Below, in pieces: positions 23,623-34,508 of a DNA stretch of 64,000 bases. A program made the translations under genes and the position numbers. The first letter of the stretch is position 1, and each line of letters starts with the position of its first letter. The DNA is taken from positions 43,532 to 107,531 of the forward strand of contig MU858179.1 in assembly GCA_033297075.1 (NCBI GenBank). The letters run 5' to 3'. The notes below the pieces were generated by a model, which was not told where the DNA came from, did no database searches, and worked only from the letters and a program-made list of their open reading frames with translations. This DNA is from Rhypophila decipiens (lineage: Eukaryota > Ascomycota > Sordariomycetes > Sordariales > Naviculisporaceae).

Positions 23623-26172
23623 ATGTCGTCTTACGGGGGGTACGGCTACGACAGCGATGGCTCGGAGCGCGGAGCCAGACGAAAGAAGCTGGCGGCCATG
23701 GCGGGAAAATTCTATCGCGCCGGAGCGGCCGCTGCGTCCGAGATCAAAGAACAGTACAACAATACAAGGATACGCAATGTCGAGCCGTTTGATCCGTCCC
23801 TAATCAACATACCGAGGGCGTTTCCTCATGTGGAGATTGTCCACAATGGGGAGGAGCAGATGGTTTTGTTTCCTTGTTATGCCAAGAGACATGTTAGGCA
23901 ATTTGGATCGGGGGGTTCAGGGAATGGCGGGCAGACTAGAGGGACTTATAATAATAGCGATGGGGTCTCTTACGGAGAGGGACAGGGCGATAATGGCACT
24001 GGTTCGCTGAATGATAGCGAGTACTGGCGGCATGAATGGGCCAAAGCAGAGGACGAAAAGGCGATCGTGGATGTCGACGTTCGAGGCTGGATTTATATGC
24101 CCAACCGAGGACCCATGTCGACGAAGAATCGCATGTTGATTGGCTTGGCAAGACGAATGACGGCGATCCCGGCCCCGACGGTATCACGGAATGACCAGCC
24201 GACAGTAGGAAATAGCAGCGAGGAACAAGAGGAACGGAGGATTGCAAAAGAAGCTCAAGAGATTGAACGGAGAGGCCATGTTGAGAAAGAGGTGGCCGCT
24301 AGGGGGGGATACAATGAGCCACCTGGCGATCATGAGGATTTTGGTCGGAACGCGACCCAGAGAAGCACGAGGAGCAGAACGGCCTCGCCTCCAGACTCTC
24401 CCACGGTCATAGCCCGCCCTAGTTTTGCGGCCTCGGAGCTGTCTGACTCTGAAGTTGCGAGTGCGAACGCAAACATGATGGCACGCCTTGCACCCTTCCT
24501 GGCCATTCCGATGGTGAACATTCCTATCACGATATTCTACTACAACGAGGAGCAGTCGCAGTCTCGGACCGTCGAGACCAACGATTCGGGCCACTTTATG
24601 GTTCGCGCCGCACTGGATTTTGTGCCGACCCACGTGAGGGTCTTGGTCAGCCAGGACATCTCGGCCACACAGCCCGTCCAGATCGTCGAACCCGTAGGAG
24701 TCAGCCTGATCAGCGATATCGACGACACGATCAAGCGCTCCAGCATCAGTCTCGGCGCACGCGAGGTATTCCGTAACACTTTTATCCGCGATCTCGGGGA
24801 CTTGACGATTGACGGCGTAAAAGAGTGGTATAACTCGCTGCACAAGATGGGAGTCAAGGTGCATTACGTCTCGAACAGCCCTTGGCAGTTGTATCCTGTT
24901 CTGGCGACCTACCTCCACACTGCCGGCCTGCCGCATGGCAGTCTGCATCTGAAGCAATACAGCGGCATGTTGGCGGGTATCTTTGAGCCGGTGGCGGAGA
25001 GGAAAAAGGGCACGCTGGAGAAGATCCTGACAGACTTTCCGGAACGCAGGTTCTTGCTAGTGGGCGACAGTGGCGAGGTGGATTTGGAGGTTTACACCGA
25101 GGTGGCGCTTAACCACCCCGGACGGGTCTTGGGCATTTTCATCAGGGATGTTACGACGCCCGAGCTGTCGGGTCACAATTCTTCGGGTCCCAAGTTTTTC
25201 GATTCGGGTTACGGTCTTGATTCTGGAAAGCCGAGCAGGCAGGGTTCGGGCTCTGGAGGCAGGGTTACGTTTGGGGATGAACAGCAACGACAACAACAGC
25301 GTTCAGGAACTAGACCGGCACCGCCTGACAGGATTTTCTCCGCGCCGGCACAACAGCAACAGCAGCAGCAAGGGCATTCCATGGGGACGCTGATTGACCT
25401 TTCTGATGAGCCTGAGGATATTAGTCCCGCGGATTCAAGCAGGAAGAGTTCATCTGCTCTCGGTGCCTCGTCTTCTGCAGTGGATTTGTTAGCTGGGTCT
25501 GGACTGGGGGGAGCAGCGGCGGCTAAGAAACCACCTCCACCAAGGCCAGCTAAGCCCAAGGCCTTGAGGAGCTCGCCTTCGGATCTGGGACTTCGCGACA
25601 ACAGCACGCCAAATCTTGCAAGGACTGATAGTGGTGCAAGTCAACATCCTCTGGCCCAGACGCAAAGTCGCGATTTGCCTACTCGTTCAAACTCGGGGAC
25701 CCCGCCTCCGCCGCCGCCGAGGAGACGAACCGGGACACCCTCCTCGACGACCTCATCGCAGGGCCAGCAACAAGCACAATCACAAGGACCCCCGCCACCA
25801 CCCCAACGAAGAACGACCAACTTGAATGCGTCAAGCAGTAATCCAGCCACGAAAGCTGCAAACAAGGACAGAGCCACAAACCCAGGAGCCACGCAAGAAG
25901 AGTTTTCAAACCCACTAGATGACATAGGCGCAACCGTTTTAACAGGGCATGGAATGACAGCTACATCGGGCGGTGGAAATGGGATGACGTCAGGGTTAGA
26001 TGATAAGAAGATCGAGTTATGGCATCGCAGGTTGACCAGGGCGCATGAGCTGCTTGATCAAGTTGGGGTTCCACTGTATACATGGCGCAGGGGGGATGAT
26101 GTTATACGGGAGGCGGAGGGGATCGTTAGGCGGGAGCTGGAGGAAAACTTGAGGAAGAAGAATAGGGGGTGA
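23623..26172 (+). CDS. APP1: Phosphatidate phosphatase APP1 (DUF2183)
   Basis: From ATG 23623 the protein is 849 residues with no intron. The haloacid-dehalogenase-type catalytic motif DxDxT is present as DIDDTIKRS (residues 365-369 for the five core positions). It is followed by NSPWQLYPVL and the segment LVGDSGEVDLEVY, all characteristic of the App1 catalytic domain. In yeast App1 is a Mg-dependent phosphatidate phosphatase at cortical actin patches and binds endocytic SH3 proteins. The C-terminal 300 residues here are rich in Pro runs (PPPPPRR, PPPPRPAKP) suited to SH3 binding, with a poly-Gln run near 25350. The N-terminal MSSYGGYG start has a good context, but the frame is open for another 155 codons upstream, so the true start may be earlier. 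Confidence 0.92.
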   Translation: MSSYGGYGYDSDGSERGARRKKLAAMAGKFYRAGAAAASEIKEQYNNTRIRNVEPFDPSLINIPRAFPHVEIVHNGEEQMVLFPCYAKRHVRQFGSGGSGNGGQTRGTYNNSDGVSYGEGQGDNGTGSLNDSEYWRHEWAKAEDEKAIVDVDVRGWIYMPNRGPMSTKNRMLIGLARRMTAIPAPTVSRNDQPTVGNSSEEQEERRIAKEAQEIERRGHVEKEVAARGGYNEPPGDHEDFGRNATQRSTRSRTASPPDSPTVIARPSFAASELSDSEVASANANMMARLAPFLAIPMVNIPITIFYYNEEQSQSRTVETNDSGHFMVRAALDFVPTHVRVLVSQDISATQPVQIVEPVGVSLISDIDDTIKRSSISLGAREVFRNTFIRDLGDLTIDGVKEWYNSLHKMGVKVHYVSNSPWQLYPVLATYLHTAGLPHGSLHLKQYSGMLAGIFEPVAERKKGTLEKILTDFPERRFLLVGDSGEVDLEVYTEVALNHPGRVLGIFIRDVTTPELSGHNSSGPKFFDSGYGLDSGKPSRQGSGSGGRVTFGDEQQRQQQRSGTRPAPPDRIFSAPAQQQQQQQGHSMGTLIDLSDEPEDISPADSSRKSSSALGASSSAVDLLAGSGLGGAAAAKKPPPPRPAKPKALRSSPSDLGLRDNSTPNLARTDSGASQHPLAQTQSRDLPTRSNSGTPPPPPPRRRTGTPSSTTSSQGQQQAQSQGPPPPPQRRTTNLNASSSNPATKAANKDRATNPGATQEEFSNPLDDIGATVLTGHGMTATSGGGNGMTSGLDDKKIELWHRRLTRAHELLDQVGVPLYTWRRGDDVIREAEGIVRRELEENLRKKNRG

Positions 26173-27097
26173 AGGACTGTGTGGGCATTGAGGTTTCTTT
26201 TTTGGTTGGTTGACTGGAAGGGAAGGGACTGGACATGGCCTTTGTATTATGTTTTACCGGCTTGAGTTGCATAGATTTACAAGAGAGGGAGAGAGGGAAG
26301 TGTGATCGGATGAATAAATGGATTATGGGTGAATGAATCAATGATGACTACCATTATGATGAGAATAGTGAGGATAAAAAGGTACATACTACCTTAGATG
26401 GTACTTTTCGTGTTGTACATGTCTCGGAGCGGACGATCAACGGAGTGCATTTGAGGTGAAAAAGATATATCGGATGAGAAGAGCAAGATGCCCGTGGGCA
26501 GATGAGAATGATGAGATGACAGCACATAAACAACCGGATAAGAATCCCCGAATACTTTATTAGCTTATTCAGAACATAACTAAGAAGCTCCGAAAGCGTT
26601 AGTTCTTGGGTAAATGAATATGACGATTAATTACGGAGTAAACACGCTTTTTATGGGTCAGTTGCAAGTGGTTTTCATTCCCTGGGTCACCGGGAAGGGC
26701 TGAGGCGCTGAACGACAGGCTGTTAGGGCTGCCAGCTGAGGCTCGGCCAGACTCACCTCAGGGACCCAATTGGCCGGCTCATCGGTGTGGGGCGCTGGGC
26801 TGACAAAATAACCTTGCCGGTCCCCGCATGTTGGCGCTCTTGGCGTGTGGGAAACGCCCAAATCGCGACAAATGAAACAAAAAAAAACTTGTTGGTTCAA
26901 AAGTTGCCTCCCCGGATGACTGTTCCACCGCCAAACCTTCTTCCAACTTGACTCACCCACCGGCCTGAACCCAGACCCAGAAACGAGGACATGCTGGCCG
27001 AGGGAAACAAGGTTTAGAAATTTTACATGGAAAGGAAAAAATAGCGGCCGGAAAACAATTAAAAGGCGCCGACGCCCAAGCTCGAATGATTACCTAG
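26173..27097. other. Intergenic region between APP1 and the tRNase Z gene
   Basis: Both neighbours are on the plus strand. This stretch holds the 3' end of APP1 and the promoter and leader of the tRNase Z gene. No gene is seen in it. Confidence 0.6.
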
Positions 27098-30000
27098 ATG
27101 AACCTTGGGACTGGCGCAAAGATTGCGAGAGCAGCACTCCGACCACCCACAATCAGAGCGACAGCAACGGCGATCGCGTCCGTACGATTATTCCACCGAC
27201 TCCGTATTCGCAGCACCTCGGCTCCCCTTGGTGCCCGTGGGAGACGACCAGCCGTCGATCCGCCCCCAGACATCCTCTCCGGCTTCTTCCCTGGCTACGA
27301 TCCGTACCTCGCGAACGGTTGGGTCTTGGTCCGGCAGGGGCCCAAAAAACAGCAATACAAGCGTCCTGAATCTGCTTCAAGAGACAGGATGTATACCTAC
27401 CTCCAAGTCGCGAATGTTCCCTCGGCGGACTGCCCAGGCACCTTGCTGCTTCTGCATTACCCCAACAAGCGCTACCTCTTTGGCCATATCGCCGATGGGT
27501 CCCAACGCTCGGGTATCCAGAGAGCCCTGAACCTGCACAAGGTGACGGACATCTTCCTCACAGGCCCGGTCAGAGCTCAGAACACGGGCGGTCTATTTGG
27601 CATGATCCTCACCATCGCCGATATACACTCCAGCTCGAGAGCGGACATGGCCAACCAGAACAAGGCGCGGCAAGAGAAGGGCCTGAAGCTCCTCCAGATC
27701 GATTCCCCGACAGCTCTAAACATCCATGGCGGCAAGAACCTGGCCCACATGCTGGCCAGCGGCCGCGCCTTTGTCTTTCGCAACAACTTCCCCGTCCAGC
27801 CAAACGAGATCCTCACCGACCCCAGGTCTGAAGACCCTTCTGGCAGCGACCCCGACTTTTCCGACCCTCTCATCCGAGTCTGGAATGTGCCGCTTTTCCG
27901 ATCCGGCACGCCCGGCTGTGACTCTGAGAATCCTAGAAAGAGGAGACGCATCGAAGCCCCAGAGGCCCCGGGAGGCGCCACTCCAGAGAACGAGCAACAA
28001 TTGCGCGAGGGCGTCGTCAGGGCCATGTTCAGCTCGGACTGGAAGCTCGACAGGTTGAACGAGCGCATGCTTAGCGAGGTCAGGCTGCCGGCAAAAATCT
28101 TCTATCGAGACGCTGACGGCAAAATCCAACCGTACGAAGGGCCTCTCCCAGGCCAGCCTGGATTCACTGATCGCACCGTTCTCACCAGAAACCCGTGGCC
28201 TGCTGGCGAAGTTGCCACACTTCCCGCGACGACACCAGCACAGGACTCCCTCTGCTACATCGTCAAGGAGCAACCCCGTCGTGGCAAGTTTCTCGCTCAG
28301 GAGGCCTTGAAGCTGGGCGTGCCCAAGGTTGACAACAAGAAGCTCACCGCGGGCGAGAGTGTGACTCTTGCAGACGGGACCGTGGTCAGACCCGACCAAG
28401 TCATGGAGCCAGCTCCTACCCCTGTTGGGTTCGCCATTATCGACGTGCGCGACCCAGCTCTGCTCGACAGTCTGGTCAACCGACCCGAGTGGTCTAACCC
28501 CGAGATCATGAATGGTGTCCTCGCCTTCTACTGGATCCTCAGCGACTCTGTCAAGTGCGATCCCCGTTTGACGCAGCTCATGCGCGGATTTGGCGACAAA
28601 GTGGAGCATGTCGTCCTCGGCGACAACATTAGCGGCAACGAGCTGGTCTTCTCCTCCGCGGCCACTACCCTGACGAATCTGAACAGGATCGACCCGGAGA
28701 GGTTCCATCTTCCCTTTTATTCCGTCGAGGAGCCCCAAGTACCGTCGACCATGCCAGAGAACACCCACGTCGCCCGTTGTAATGAAAAGTTCACGCTTGC
28801 ACCTACCCAGGGTTTTGACAAGAGCGCTGTTGTACCGCCACTCGACCCAAGAAATGTCCCTGACCGCCAGCTGCTCTCCATCCCTTCTGAGGGCGCAGAG
28901 TGGGTTCTCCGACTTGCCAGACAAGCATCCAAGAAAGTCAAGGATGCAGAGTTTATCGCCATGGTAGAGGAATCCGAAAAAGATATGTCCCAACGGGACG
29001 CCGAGATCATTCCTCTGGGCACGGGCTCTTGTCTGCCCTCGCTGAGCCGGAACGTGTCGGCGACCCTCCTGCGCATCCCGGGGTACGGCACCTGTCTCCT
29101 CGACTGCGGCGAGAACACCCTCGGCCAGATGATGCGCATGTTTGGCCCCGAAGAGACGGACCAGATTCTCAAGGACATGCGGTTTATCTACCTCAGCCAT
29201 GTCCACGCGGACCACCATCTCGGCACAAACACGGTGCTAGAACGACTTGCCAAGGTCCAGGACCCAGAATCGCCCCCCGTCTACATCATCTGCCCGCTGC
29301 GGCTCACCCCCGCGCTACAAGACCTCTCGCAGCTCGAAAACCTTGGCCGCATCCGATTCATCACTCGCAAGGCATCCACTAACCCCCAGCCTAAGACTCG
29401 CGTGACATGGGCGGTTTCCGACGAGTGGATTTCGCAGAAACTGGGTGTGACTGCTCTCTCGGCCGTCTTTGTGGACCACTGCCCCGACGCCATGGCTGTT
29501 GCAATTACCTTTCCCTCAGGACTCAAGATCGCCTACAGCGGCGACTGCAGACCTTGCCCCCAGTTTGCCGAGATTGGTCGTGATGCGCATTTATTGATTC
29601 ACGAGTGTACCTTTGACGACGACAGGCGAGGCGACGCCATCGCCAAGAGACACTCGACCTTTTCAGAGGCACTCAGCATAGCTAAGCAGATGCGTGCTAA
29701 ACGCTTGTTGCTCACGCATTTCAGCCAGCGGTATCCCAAGATTCAGAACCCCAATGTGCAAGAGAGTGACCGGGAGACGGAGAGTGGGCCGGTTACGGTG
29801 TTTGCCTTTGACCAGATGAGGGTACGATTGGGCGATTTCCAGTATGCGGCCGAGTATTTGCCTGCTATTAGGGCTCTGCTGAATTTCGCGCATGAGGAGG
29901 AGGAGGAGGAGGTCGGGTGTGAGGGCGGTGCTTCGAAGTGTGACGATGGGAATGGAAATGGAAATGGAAATGGAAATGGGCAGAAGGGCAAGAAGGATAA

Positions 30001-30100
30001 GCAGCAGAAGCAGCAGAAGCAAAAGGGAAAGAAACAGCAACAGGATCAAGAGCGATATACACCGGAGGACTCCAGGGACAAGTTTTTAAATGAGTTCTAA
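27098..30100 (+). CDS. TRZ1: Long-form tRNase Z (ELAC2/Trz1-type 3' tRNA processing endonuclease)
   Basis: A single exon of 1000 residues. The first 40 residues are rich in Arg, Ala and hydroxylated residues with few acidic ones, as in a mitochondrial targeting sequence. An N-terminal tRNase Z half follows (YTYLQVANVP, LLHYPNKRYLFGHIADGSQR, FLTGPVRAQNTGGLFG). The catalytic half begins at IIPLGTGSCLPS and contains the metal motif HVHADHH (residues 701-707), GDCRP, HECTFDDD, KRHSTFSEA and LTHFSQRYPK. The enzyme cuts the 3' trailer from precursor tRNAs in nucleus and mitochondrion. The spacing between halves matches long-form enzymes. The C-terminus carries a Gly-Asn dipeptide run from a GGAAAT-type hexamer repeat and then a Lys/Gln tail, both low-complexity additions. 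Confidence 0.95.
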   Translation: MNLGTGAKIARAALRPPTIRATATAIASVRLFHRLRIRSTSAPLGARGRRPAVDPPPDILSGFFPGYDPYLANGWVLVRQGPKKQQYKRPESASRDRMYTYLQVANVPSADCPGTLLLLHYPNKRYLFGHIADGSQRSGIQRALNLHKVTDIFLTGPVRAQNTGGLFGMILTIADIHSSSRADMANQNKARQEKGLKLLQIDSPTALNIHGGKNLAHMLASGRAFVFRNNFPVQPNEILTDPRSEDPSGSDPDFSDPLIRVWNVPLFRSGTPGCDSENPRKRRRIEAPEAPGGATPENEQQLREGVVRAMFSSDWKLDRLNERMLSEVRLPAKIFYRDADGKIQPYEGPLPGQPGFTDRTVLTRNPWPAGEVATLPATTPAQDSLCYIVKEQPRRGKFLAQEALKLGVPKVDNKKLTAGESVTLADGTVVRPDQVMEPAPTPVGFAIIDVRDPALLDSLVNRPEWSNPEIMNGVLAFYWILSDSVKCDPRLTQLMRGFGDKVEHVVLGDNISGNELVFSSAATTLTNLNRIDPERFHLPFYSVEEPQVPSTMPENTHVARCNEKFTLAPTQGFDKSAVVPPLDPRNVPDRQLLSIPSEGAEWVLRLARQASKKVKDAEFIAMVEESEKDMSQRDAEIIPLGTGSCLPSLSRNVSATLLRIPGYGTCLLDCGENTLGQMMRMFGPEETDQILKDMRFIYLSHVHADHHLGTNTVLERLAKVQDPESPPVYIICPLRLTPALQDLSQLENLGRIRFITRKASTNPQPKTRVTWAVSDEWISQKLGVTALSAVFVDHCPDAMAVAITFPSGLKIAYSGDCRPCPQFAEIGRDAHLLIHECTFDDDRRGDAIAKRHSTFSEALSIAKQMRAKRLLLTHFSQRYPKIQNPNVQESDRETESGPVTVFAFDQMRVRLGDFQYAAEYLPAIRALLNFAHEEEEEEVGCEGGASKCDDGNGNGNGNGNGQKGKKDKQQKQQKQKGKKQQQDQERYTPEDSRDKFLNEF
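29945..29982 (+). repeat. Hexanucleotide GGAAAT-type tandem repeat coding for Gly-Asn
   Basis: About six copies of an imperfect GGAAAT/GGGAAT unit stand in frame near the 3' end of the tRNase Z gene and encode alternating Gly and Asn. The flanking sequence codes for Lys/Gln runs. Confidence 0.85.
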
Positions 30101-31170
30101 TTCATGACTCTGGGACGTCAGCACGTGGCGCGAGAGTATCGAAGACTTGGAGACAAAGATGCATTGAGAGTCGTTGAACCTCCTTTCCTACAGCTGTATC
30201 ATAATTACAAAGCATTGCGGTGCATTATATCCCCTTTTGGTTGGTGTTTGGCCAGACTTTAGACTTATAGACCGGGTCTACAGCGAAAATATCCCCAATT
30301 TCTCTCCCTTGCAAATATCTTCCATCGACTAGGGCTCTATACAGCACTCCACGGTAAATAGTCAAATTGGTATACCTGGTTGACAAGGTTGCTAGGCCTG
30401 CTAGTGACTTTGATAATGCGTTTTTGTTGTAGAAATAATGCATTTTCTCAGCTTGTGAAGGGCCTATTTGACAATATAATAAGGCGTGTCAAGTCACGAG
30501 CAAGGGCCTTGGTCAGGTAGTGCAGGTTGACTATTTACCGTAGAATACTGTAGTGACAACATCATGATCATTCTTATAATATCTTCCCTCCTTAACGATC
30601 TGCACACATTGCTAATATGGACTCTCTTTGCTTCGCCCCAAAGCAGTGGAACCCAAGTCGCTGTCAAGAAATACCAAGCGCTTGGAAGGTAAGAACAAGA
30701 CATTTCTTCCCCACAACGTCCGAGCCCTTATTCCCGGATCCTTCAGGGGGGTCCTCGTGGCTTCAAGAACGAGATTGAGCGGTGCTGAAGAACTGAAATC
30801 AGTAATATAAAATCCGAATAAGTCCGGGATTTACATCAGCCAAGACATGGGAATGGATCCCTTTGAGGCGCACAAGATGTCTGAGACATGGCCGGGTTAC
30901 ATGTACACATTTGTCCTTGCGTACGCGTGTCACCTTTATTAGTTTTCTGGCTGCTTGGGGGTTCTTCTTGAAGTTGGACTACACTTGTATCTGAATCGAC
31001 ACAATACAGCTACTACAACCACGGAGTTGTTTACAAATAACCCAAATCCAGTCGCCAAGACCAGACAATAAGGGGTAAAGAAACTCCATGCGCCGGAACC
31101 TAACAGTCAGTGAACAGTGAAGAATGAGCGCTCCTTTGATATCACTAATTACCACATCCAGTTCCTCATA
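30101..31170. other. Intergenic region between the tRNase Z and GT90 genes
   Basis: No gene is supported. A 72-codon minus-strand frame at 30225-30443 has no ATG context or recognisable motif. The rest is AT-rich and holds the promoter of the next gene. Confidence 0.55.
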
Positions 31171-34068
31171 ATGTCCAAAATAAAACTCCTCGCCAAATCA
31201 TTCACGACTCAGACAGCAGGATCCGCGCTGCTGTGCTCGCTCTTGGCACAATACCTTACACCAACCTTCCGACAAGGAGGAGGACAACAAGAGTCGGAGG
31301 TTCTTTCTGAAGCTGTGTGCTGGATTGCTTTGCCTGTCTTGTTTAGACTCTTTGGGGCATCGAGAACAGCAGGGACATCAAGAGAGTTATTACCGCATTA
31401 TCATTCTACTGACGGCGGCCAACATCAGCAACACCGGCAAGCCGCAGGATCAGTATGGAGTCCCGGACTGGTGGCCTGGCTGGTCGCGTCAGGGGTATCA
31501 GTGGCCTGTTGGTTCAAGGCTGAGGTCGGGTCTCTTGGGTTGTTTGTAAGCCTTGTCTTCCTCCGTCTTATGGATTCTGTGAAAAAGCAAAATCAACATA
31601 TCGGGAATAGGAGCTCGAATGAGAACCTATATGGTATGTATCATCTTTTGAAAACAGGCACAGCTGACACTTACACTTGGTCATATATCCAGCCCATGAT
31701 AACACCCATTCTCTTGCTAGTCGAGAGAAAGCTCCAGTCTGGTAGCAATGGATGGAGCGGCTCGTCGACAAAGGCCTCGACCGAAGAGGCAAGTCCATAC
31801 CATCCACATTCGGCTCTGGCCCAGCTATTACCAATGCTGGCCACTTCTCTGCTTTCGATTTGGGCAACGCTCGACGGGAACACCGTTAGAACCGCCCTCT
31901 CGACCATTCCCACCCTTGCGCTGCTTGCCGTCTATATCCCGTTCGCTGCTAGTACCAGTTCAACTCTGGGTAACCATTCCCATTTGAAATTCATTCCTAG
32001 TGTTGGAGACTTGGAAGGATTCGTTACCAGCGGCCGGATATCACTCAGGGTAGTAGGACTCCTGGGGCTAGTATTGGTTGGTCAGATCTGGAGCTTTGGG
32101 TTTCCCACGGGGATCAACTTCGCGACTGTGCTATTGGCGGGCCTTGCCAGTGCGGGATCCTGGTATTTCACCATTCGCACTATTCACTGCGCGAATACCG
32201 GCCTGGGTAATCCTGAAAAACGCCGCGAACATGACCACGGCTTGACACAACCTGTGTCGGGGACTTCATGGACTATCGCTACCCTGATTAGCACATTCTC
32301 TCTGGTGGCTTCTCGCGACCCCTCGATTCAGTCTTCGCATTTCCAGGCCTTATCGCAGGTCTTGGCCTCGCTCTTGTTGCTGGGCCAAATTATTCATAAC
32401 CTTCCGAGACAAGCCAAAGCCAAATCGGTGCTATGGACTTTTGCGCTGGTCTCTATCATTCCATACTTGTACCACGGTTTCGTCCTTCGACAAATCAACT
32501 CGACCTCACCTTCATGGACGCCTGCCAGGCCCCATCCGGCAGAGGCTCTAATACAAAAGGCCGGCACTGATTTCGACAAGCTACTGGAACGACAGTCCAA
32601 GACGTACGAAGAAGCAGTCAACGAGTACAAACGCCGATACGGCATATCACCGCCGCCAGGCTTCGACAAGTGGTATGAACTTGCGATAGCCAACAGCTCC
32701 CCTATAATCGACGAATTCGAGACCATCTTTGAAAACATGTCCCCCTTCCTCAAACTAAGCGGCAAAGAAATCAGCAGGATCGTCAACAAAGCCAGCAAGA
32801 TGCCCAACATCGAACTGTGGGATTGCACATTCACCAGCAAAGACGACAAAGCCATGACCCAGTGCATCCATCCCTCACGCAAATTCGACCGACACATCTC
32901 GACCATGTTTGACCAAATGCTCCATGACCTCCAGGGACTCTGGCTTCCAGATATTCGATTCCTAGTTAACCATCTTGACGAGCCGCGGGTGATGTTCCCT
33001 CTTCAGCCTGAAGATCCCCGGGTCGCTGTCGAGACATATGACTTGTCCCACAAACCAACCTGGGACAAACTCACACGCCTCTGCCACCAGTCAGACACTC
33101 ACACTACCAACCGAACCTACAATTCATACCCAGAAGTAAACACCTACTCCCTTCCCTTCGTGACAGACCGCCACTCAGAACAAGACATATGCCAACACCC
33201 CGAGTACCGCACTCTAAACGGGCTCTTCACAAGTCCGACCTCGTTCAACTTAATCTCCGGCTTTGTCCCGGTCCTGTCAACAGGAGCCCCCTCAACAATG
33301 GGCGACATTTTAATCCCCTCACCAGCATACAGCGAGTCTCAATTCCGCTACCACCCTGCATCTGACCCCCCTTGGTCAGAAAAACACAACAATCTCTACT
33401 GGGCGGGCTCCAACACCGGCGGATTCGCATCAGACGATACCGCCTGGCCTTTCTTCCAACGCCAACGCTTCGTCTCCAAGGCTCAGAATCTTCAAGTCGA
33501 CTCCCAATCTCACACCTACCTCACCCAACTTGCTTCCCCAGAATCAAATCAAAATCAAATCACCACCCTCACCACCAACTTCCTAAATCCCACCCAATAC
33601 GACGTCTCCTTCACCCAAATATTCCAATGCACCCCCTCACAATGCCGCTCCCAACGCTCCTTCTTCCACCGCACCATAAAATCCCGACAAGATCCGGATA
33701 CCGCTCTAAAATCAAAAATAGCCTTCGACCTAGACGGGAACGGCATCTCAGGGCGGTACTACAAACTCCTATCCTCGAATTCTTTGCCCTTCAAGCAGAC
33801 CTTGCTCAGGGAATGGCATGATGAGCGGTTGTGGGGGTGGGTTCATTACGTGCCGGTTAGTCAGTCGTTGGGGGAGTTACCTGAATTGGTTCGGTATTTC
33901 TCGGGGGAGACTGGGAGGGGGCAGGAGAATGCAAAGGGTGTGGCGGATAGGGGAAAGGATTGGGTTGAAAGGGGATTGAGGGAGGTGGATCGGAGTTTGT
34001 ATCTTTATAGGGTTTTATTGGAACTGGGGCGGGTTATGGATCTGACGAGGGAGCCAAGCAGGCTTTGA
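31171..34068 (+). CDS. Membrane-anchored glycosyltransferase family 90 (CAP10-like) protein
   Basis: A single exon of 965 residues from ATG 31171; the same frame extends 18 codons upstream but only to a non-ATG codon. The N-terminal half (residues about 1-460) has many hydrophobic segments with short loops, probably eight to ten membrane spans. The C-terminal half is a GT90 domain: DILIPSPAYSES, then W-S-E-K-H-N-NLYWAGSNTGGF, and near the end YYKLLSSNSLPFKQTLLREWHDERLWGWVHYVPV. Characterised relatives include Cryptococcus CAP10/CXT1 xylosyltransferase and animal POGLUT enzymes. It probably transfers a sugar to glycan in the Golgi lumen. Donor and acceptor cannot be read from the sequence. A stretch at 31634-31692 looks like an intron, but its 59-base length would break the frame. 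Confidence 0.88.
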   Translation: MSKIKLLAKSFTTQTAGSALLCSLLAQYLTPTFRQGGGQQESEVLSEAVCWIALPVLFRLFGASRTAGTSRELLPHYHSTDGGQHQQHRQAAGSVWSPGLVAWLVASGVSVACWFKAEVGSLGLFVSLVFLRLMDSVKKQNQHIGNRSSNENLYGMYHLLKTGTADTYTWSYIQPMITPILLLVERKLQSGSNGWSGSSTKASTEEASPYHPHSALAQLLPMLATSLLSIWATLDGNTVRTALSTIPTLALLAVYIPFAASTSSTLGNHSHLKFIPSVGDLEGFVTSGRISLRVVGLLGLVLVGQIWSFGFPTGINFATVLLAGLASAGSWYFTIRTIHCANTGLGNPEKRREHDHGLTQPVSGTSWTIATLISTFSLVASRDPSIQSSHFQALSQVLASLLLLGQIIHNLPRQAKAKSVLWTFALVSIIPYLYHGFVLRQINSTSPSWTPARPHPAEALIQKAGTDFDKLLERQSKTYEEAVNEYKRRYGISPPPGFDKWYELAIANSSPIIDEFETIFENMSPFLKLSGKEISRIVNKASKMPNIELWDCTFTSKDDKAMTQCIHPSRKFDRHISTMFDQMLHDLQGLWLPDIRFLVNHLDEPRVMFPLQPEDPRVAVETYDLSHKPTWDKLTRLCHQSDTHTTNRTYNSYPEVNTYSLPFVTDRHSEQDICQHPEYRTLNGLFTSPTSFNLISGFVPVLSTGAPSTMGDILIPSPAYSESQFRYHPASDPPWSEKHNNLYWAGSNTGGFASDDTAWPFFQRQRFVSKAQNLQVDSQSHTYLTQLASPESNQNQITTLTTNFLNPTQYDVSFTQIFQCTPSQCRSQRSFFHRTIKSRQDPDTALKSKIAFDLDGNGISGRYYKLLSSNSLPFKQTLLREWHDERLWGWVHYVPVSQSLGELPELVRYFSGETGRGQENAKGVADRGKDWVERGLREVDRSLYLYRVLLELGRVMDLTREPSRL

Positions 34069-34508
34069 TCACTTAGACTAGATAGCTTTTGCTTTGTTAT
34101 TTCTCGTTCTTAGCATATTTTTACTTGGATAATTTCTTTTCTCATATAAATTCGTTACAAGGATTTATTAGCTACCTGGCTGGATTCTAGATATAAAGCC
34201 CGATAGGCTCACTAAGCAGCTACTAGTAAGGGCTCTTGGGCGTCTTTCGGCCTATAGTATCTCTAAAGAGTACAAGTTAAAATCACCATTGCATTATTCC
34301 AGCGCTTTGTCAGGCTAGGAACAATCGCAAATGATTGATTGTGTTGTATTTCGCACGAATCACATAATCACATTCATATAAGTATCTCGTTCTGTAATTT
34401 CAGCTTCTTTGAGTGTAACCGGGCCTCCTCAAACTATGTGTTTGAAAAGTTTACCGTTTGTCAGTTCTCCCTCATTCAAGAATGTGCAAGGCAGTAAAGT
34501 AGTAGTTC
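34069..34508. other. Convergent 3' spacer, AT-rich
   Basis: This lies between two convergent genes. It holds AT-rich sequence with many TA dinucleotides (about 34130-34290), as in an old repeat degraded by repeat-induced point mutation. No gene is seen. Confidence 0.5.

Noticed and set aside
27716..29218. A 500-codon minus-strand frame opposite the tRNase Z gene
   Set aside because: It is long because of the GC-rich codon bias of the sense gene. The sense frame has all catalytic motifs and the antisense frame has none.
30225..30443. A 72-codon minus-strand frame downstream of the tRNase Z gene
   Set aside because: Some stretches look protein-like, but there is no motif, no good start context and no splice extension. 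It could be a relic, but nothing supports it.
31634..31692. An intron in the GT90 gene
   Set aside because: Splicing 59 bases would shift the frame, while the unspliced frame is open and matches membrane and GT90 sequence on both sides.
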